64,000 nt of DNA. Origin: Microbacter sp049976245 (GTDB lineage Bacteria; Bacteroidota; Bacteroidia; Bacteroidales; Paludibacteraceae). The stretch spans positions 76,427-140,426 of the forward strand of contig JBMFIQ010000001.1 of NCBI GenBank assembly GCA_049976245.1. Direction: 5' to 3'. Positions within the stretch are counted from its first letter, which is position 1; each line of letters opens with the position of its first letter. The notes beneath the pieces were generated by a model. It was not told where the DNA came from. It saw only the letters and a program-made list of their open reading frames with translations, and did no database searches. A program made the position numbers and the translations under genes. Below are positions 63,048 through 64,000 of the stretch, one piece after another.

Positions 63048-63473
63048 TTATTTTGCGATTCGTTTTCCGTTTACGTCAAAAGCAACTTCTTTTTTTACTT
63101 TACCTTTATTGATGTCCATTTCATAGACCATGCCGTGTTCAGTTTCGGAAATTTCAGCTTGAGTGATTGAAAATCCGGGACATTCTTTTTCGAATGCTGC
63201 TTTGACGGATGAGGGAATTTCATTCAAGGAAATTCGATGTTCAGTTTCCAACCAACCGCCTTCATTGTTGAAATTGGCGGAATAGGGTTTTCCGTTTAAG
63301 GTGAATTCGGCTTCCCATTCTTTGGCATTTTCGCGACTCCATTTTACGTTTGTCGCTTGTTTGAATTTTTGTTCAAATCCTGCTTTGACTTTTACGGGTA
63401 CCGATTTACTTTGACCAAATGCACTCAAGGAAATGAACATGATGACTCCAAAAATAAACGTTTGTTTTTTCAT
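63048..63473 (-). CDS. PepSY-like periplasmic protein
   Basis: 141 residues: signal peptide MKKQTFIFGVIMFISLSAFGQ, then about 120 residues holding a PepSY-like (DUF2874/BLIP-like) repeat: FEQKFKQATNVKWSREN, KEWEAEFTLNGKPYSANFN, GGWLETEHRI, IPSSVKAAFEKECPGF, YEMDI. Such small periplasmic proteins are widespread in Bacteroidetes and of unknown role. ATG 63473; own terminator downstream, so monocistronic. Confidence 0.88.
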   Translation of the reverse strand: MKKQTFIFGVIMFISLSAFGQSKSVPVKVKAGFEQKFKQATNVKWSRENAKEWEAEFTLNGKPYSANFNNEGGWLETEHRISLNEIPSSVKAAFEKECPGFSITQAEISETEHGMVYEMDINKGKVKKEVAFDVNGKRIAK

Positions 63474-63649
63474 AATGATGATTTTTTATTTGTTAGTTCA
63501 ACAAAGTTGAGGAATAAATTTCAAGAGATTCTAAAGTTACAATGGGATGTAAAAAAATTGCATTTTTTTTTGTGCCCCCCTTTGAATACGATATCATCAA
63601 GCGTAAGTTTGCAAACCGAAATTAATTAACATAAATAATTTCCAAATAA
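63474..63649. other. Divergent spacer before the tandem leader units
   Basis: 176 bp, AT-rich, between the PepSY-like gene and the first leader unit. No gene or clear minus-strand promoter recognised (CAACTTTG on the minus strand near 63503-63510 is one base off the -7 consensus). Confidence 0.35.
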
Positions 63650-63760
63650 TTTGCAAAATCAACTTATTCACTCGTATCTTTGCAACGTTTTCATGGTATT
63701 AGATTTAAGGTTAATAAATTGATTGTGGTTGTCGGGAGACAACCCTTTCTTTTTTTTAAA
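63650..63760 (+). ncRNA. Promoter-leader-terminator unit 1
   Basis: TTTG (63650-63653), 21 bp, TATCTTTG (63675-63682) form a full promoter. About six bases later begins a conserved leader, TTTTCATGGTATTAGATTT, then AAGGTTAATAAATTGATTG, then a perfect 7-bp hairpin GGTTGTC-GGGA-GACAACC (63727-63744) and CTTTCTTTTTTTT. So the unit could make a roughly 70-nt RNA or attenuate a downstream gene. It is repeated 200 bp further on. I associate this leader with Bacteroidetes cold-shock/RNA-binding-protein genes from memory, unverified. Confidence 0.75.
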
Positions 63761-63847
63761 TCCCTTCGGTGTAATAATGAGTCATGGACAAAGGATAAGT
63801 ATATCCTGTCAATAGAGTTTAATCATATTCAAAAAATCGCAAAAAAG

Positions 63848-63957
63848 TTGGATATTGTATCCAAAAAGTTATATCTTTGCACTGTGTTTTCATGGTATTA
63901 GATTTTAAGGTTAATAAATTGATTGTGGTTGTCGGGAGACAACCCTTTCTTTTTTTA
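63848..63957 (+). ncRNA. Promoter-leader-terminator unit 2
   Basis: Second unit, offset from the first by exactly 200 bp at the hairpin. TTG (63848-63850), 21 bp, TATCTTTG (63872-63879); then GTTTTCATGGTATTAGATTTT, shown here in parts as GTTTTCATGGTATTAG and ATTTTAAGG, the same hairpin GGTTGTC-GGGA-GACAACC (63927-63944), and CTTTCTTTTTTT. One extra T in the leader is the main change. The sequence between the units is not conserved beyond the promoter boxes. The target gene probably lies beyond the window's right edge. Confidence 0.75.
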
Positions 63958-64000
63958 AAGCTTTTATTGTCGGTGGAATTTCAAATCAGAGCACGGAGGG

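Noticed and set aside
62854..63126. 90-codon plus-strand ORF across the PepSY-like terminator
   Set aside because: Overlaps a terminator and the end of a well-supported minus-strand gene.

Overview
This window is a stretch of a Bacteroidetes chromosome, most likely Bacteroidales. The evidence is a SusC/SusD pair, a gliding-motility/type IX secretion C-terminal domain protein, GldA, a Bacteroidetes-style FtsH/LUD/CdsA run, several Bacteroidetes-restricted DUFs (DUF4922, DUF4290, DUF6242) and many promoters with the Bacteroidetes -7 box TAnnTTTG. I see no rRNA, tRNA, CRISPR array, phage or intact insertion sequence. Most genes are ordinary housekeeping genes; the unusual material lies in the gaps.

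Layout. 0-0.9 kb: end of a menaquinone operon (menF cut by the left edge, DHNA-CoA-type thioesterase). 1.5-2.9 kb: enolase. 2.9-4.0 kb: gene desert ending in a textbook promoter. 4.0-8.8 kb: orphan SusC/SusD pair. 9-14 kb: rsfS, ftsH, LUD protein, cdsA, psd. 14-24 kb: comF, a CPBP protease, an ftsE-like ATPase, then a minus-strand run of msbA-like, purB, kdsB, a HAD phosphatase, a MutS-like ATPase and gldA. 24-25 kb: YitT-type membrane protein. 25-34 kb: a minus-strand cluster that reads as muropeptide/MurNAc salvage (DUF5009 membrane protein, AmpG-like MFS, DUF4922, GT2, MurQ, two paralogous BadF-type sugar kinases). 34.7-38.9 kb: FAD/Fe-S D-lactate-type dehydrogenase, TerC, DUF486. 39-41 kb: T9SS cargo-type protein and a small coiled-coil protein preceded by a tandem 90-bp repeat. 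41-45.5 kb: mrp, trmB, folE, pgk. 45.5-49.2 kb: gap with odd sequence and a third repeat copy, GH27 alpha-galactosidase, DUF6242 lipoprotein. 49.5-54.1 kb: aroA, a SpmA/SpmB-type membrane protein, a structured repeat element, tautomerase and isochorismatase-like gene. 54-63.5 kb: rsmF-like, udk, DUF4290, birA, OmpA-family protein, nadE, DUF5683-like protein, PepSY-like protein. Right edge: two tandem promoter-leader-terminator units.

The most interesting non-genic signals are: (1) two near-identical units at 63650-63760 and 63848-63957, each with its own promoter, a conserved leader and a hairpin plus T-tract; (2) a roughly 90-bp element present three times (two in tandem at 40884-41064, one inverted at 46288-46373) that carries a 22-codon ORF but whose differences do not look like coding selection; (3) a 450-bp hairpin-rich element with 14-bp inverted ends at 52861-53310 and a decayed relative just upstream; and (4) the MurNAc salvage cluster with duplicated kinases and an AmpG-like transporter carrying a large periplasmic insertion.

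All functional calls come from reading translated sequence and motif memory; no database search was possible.
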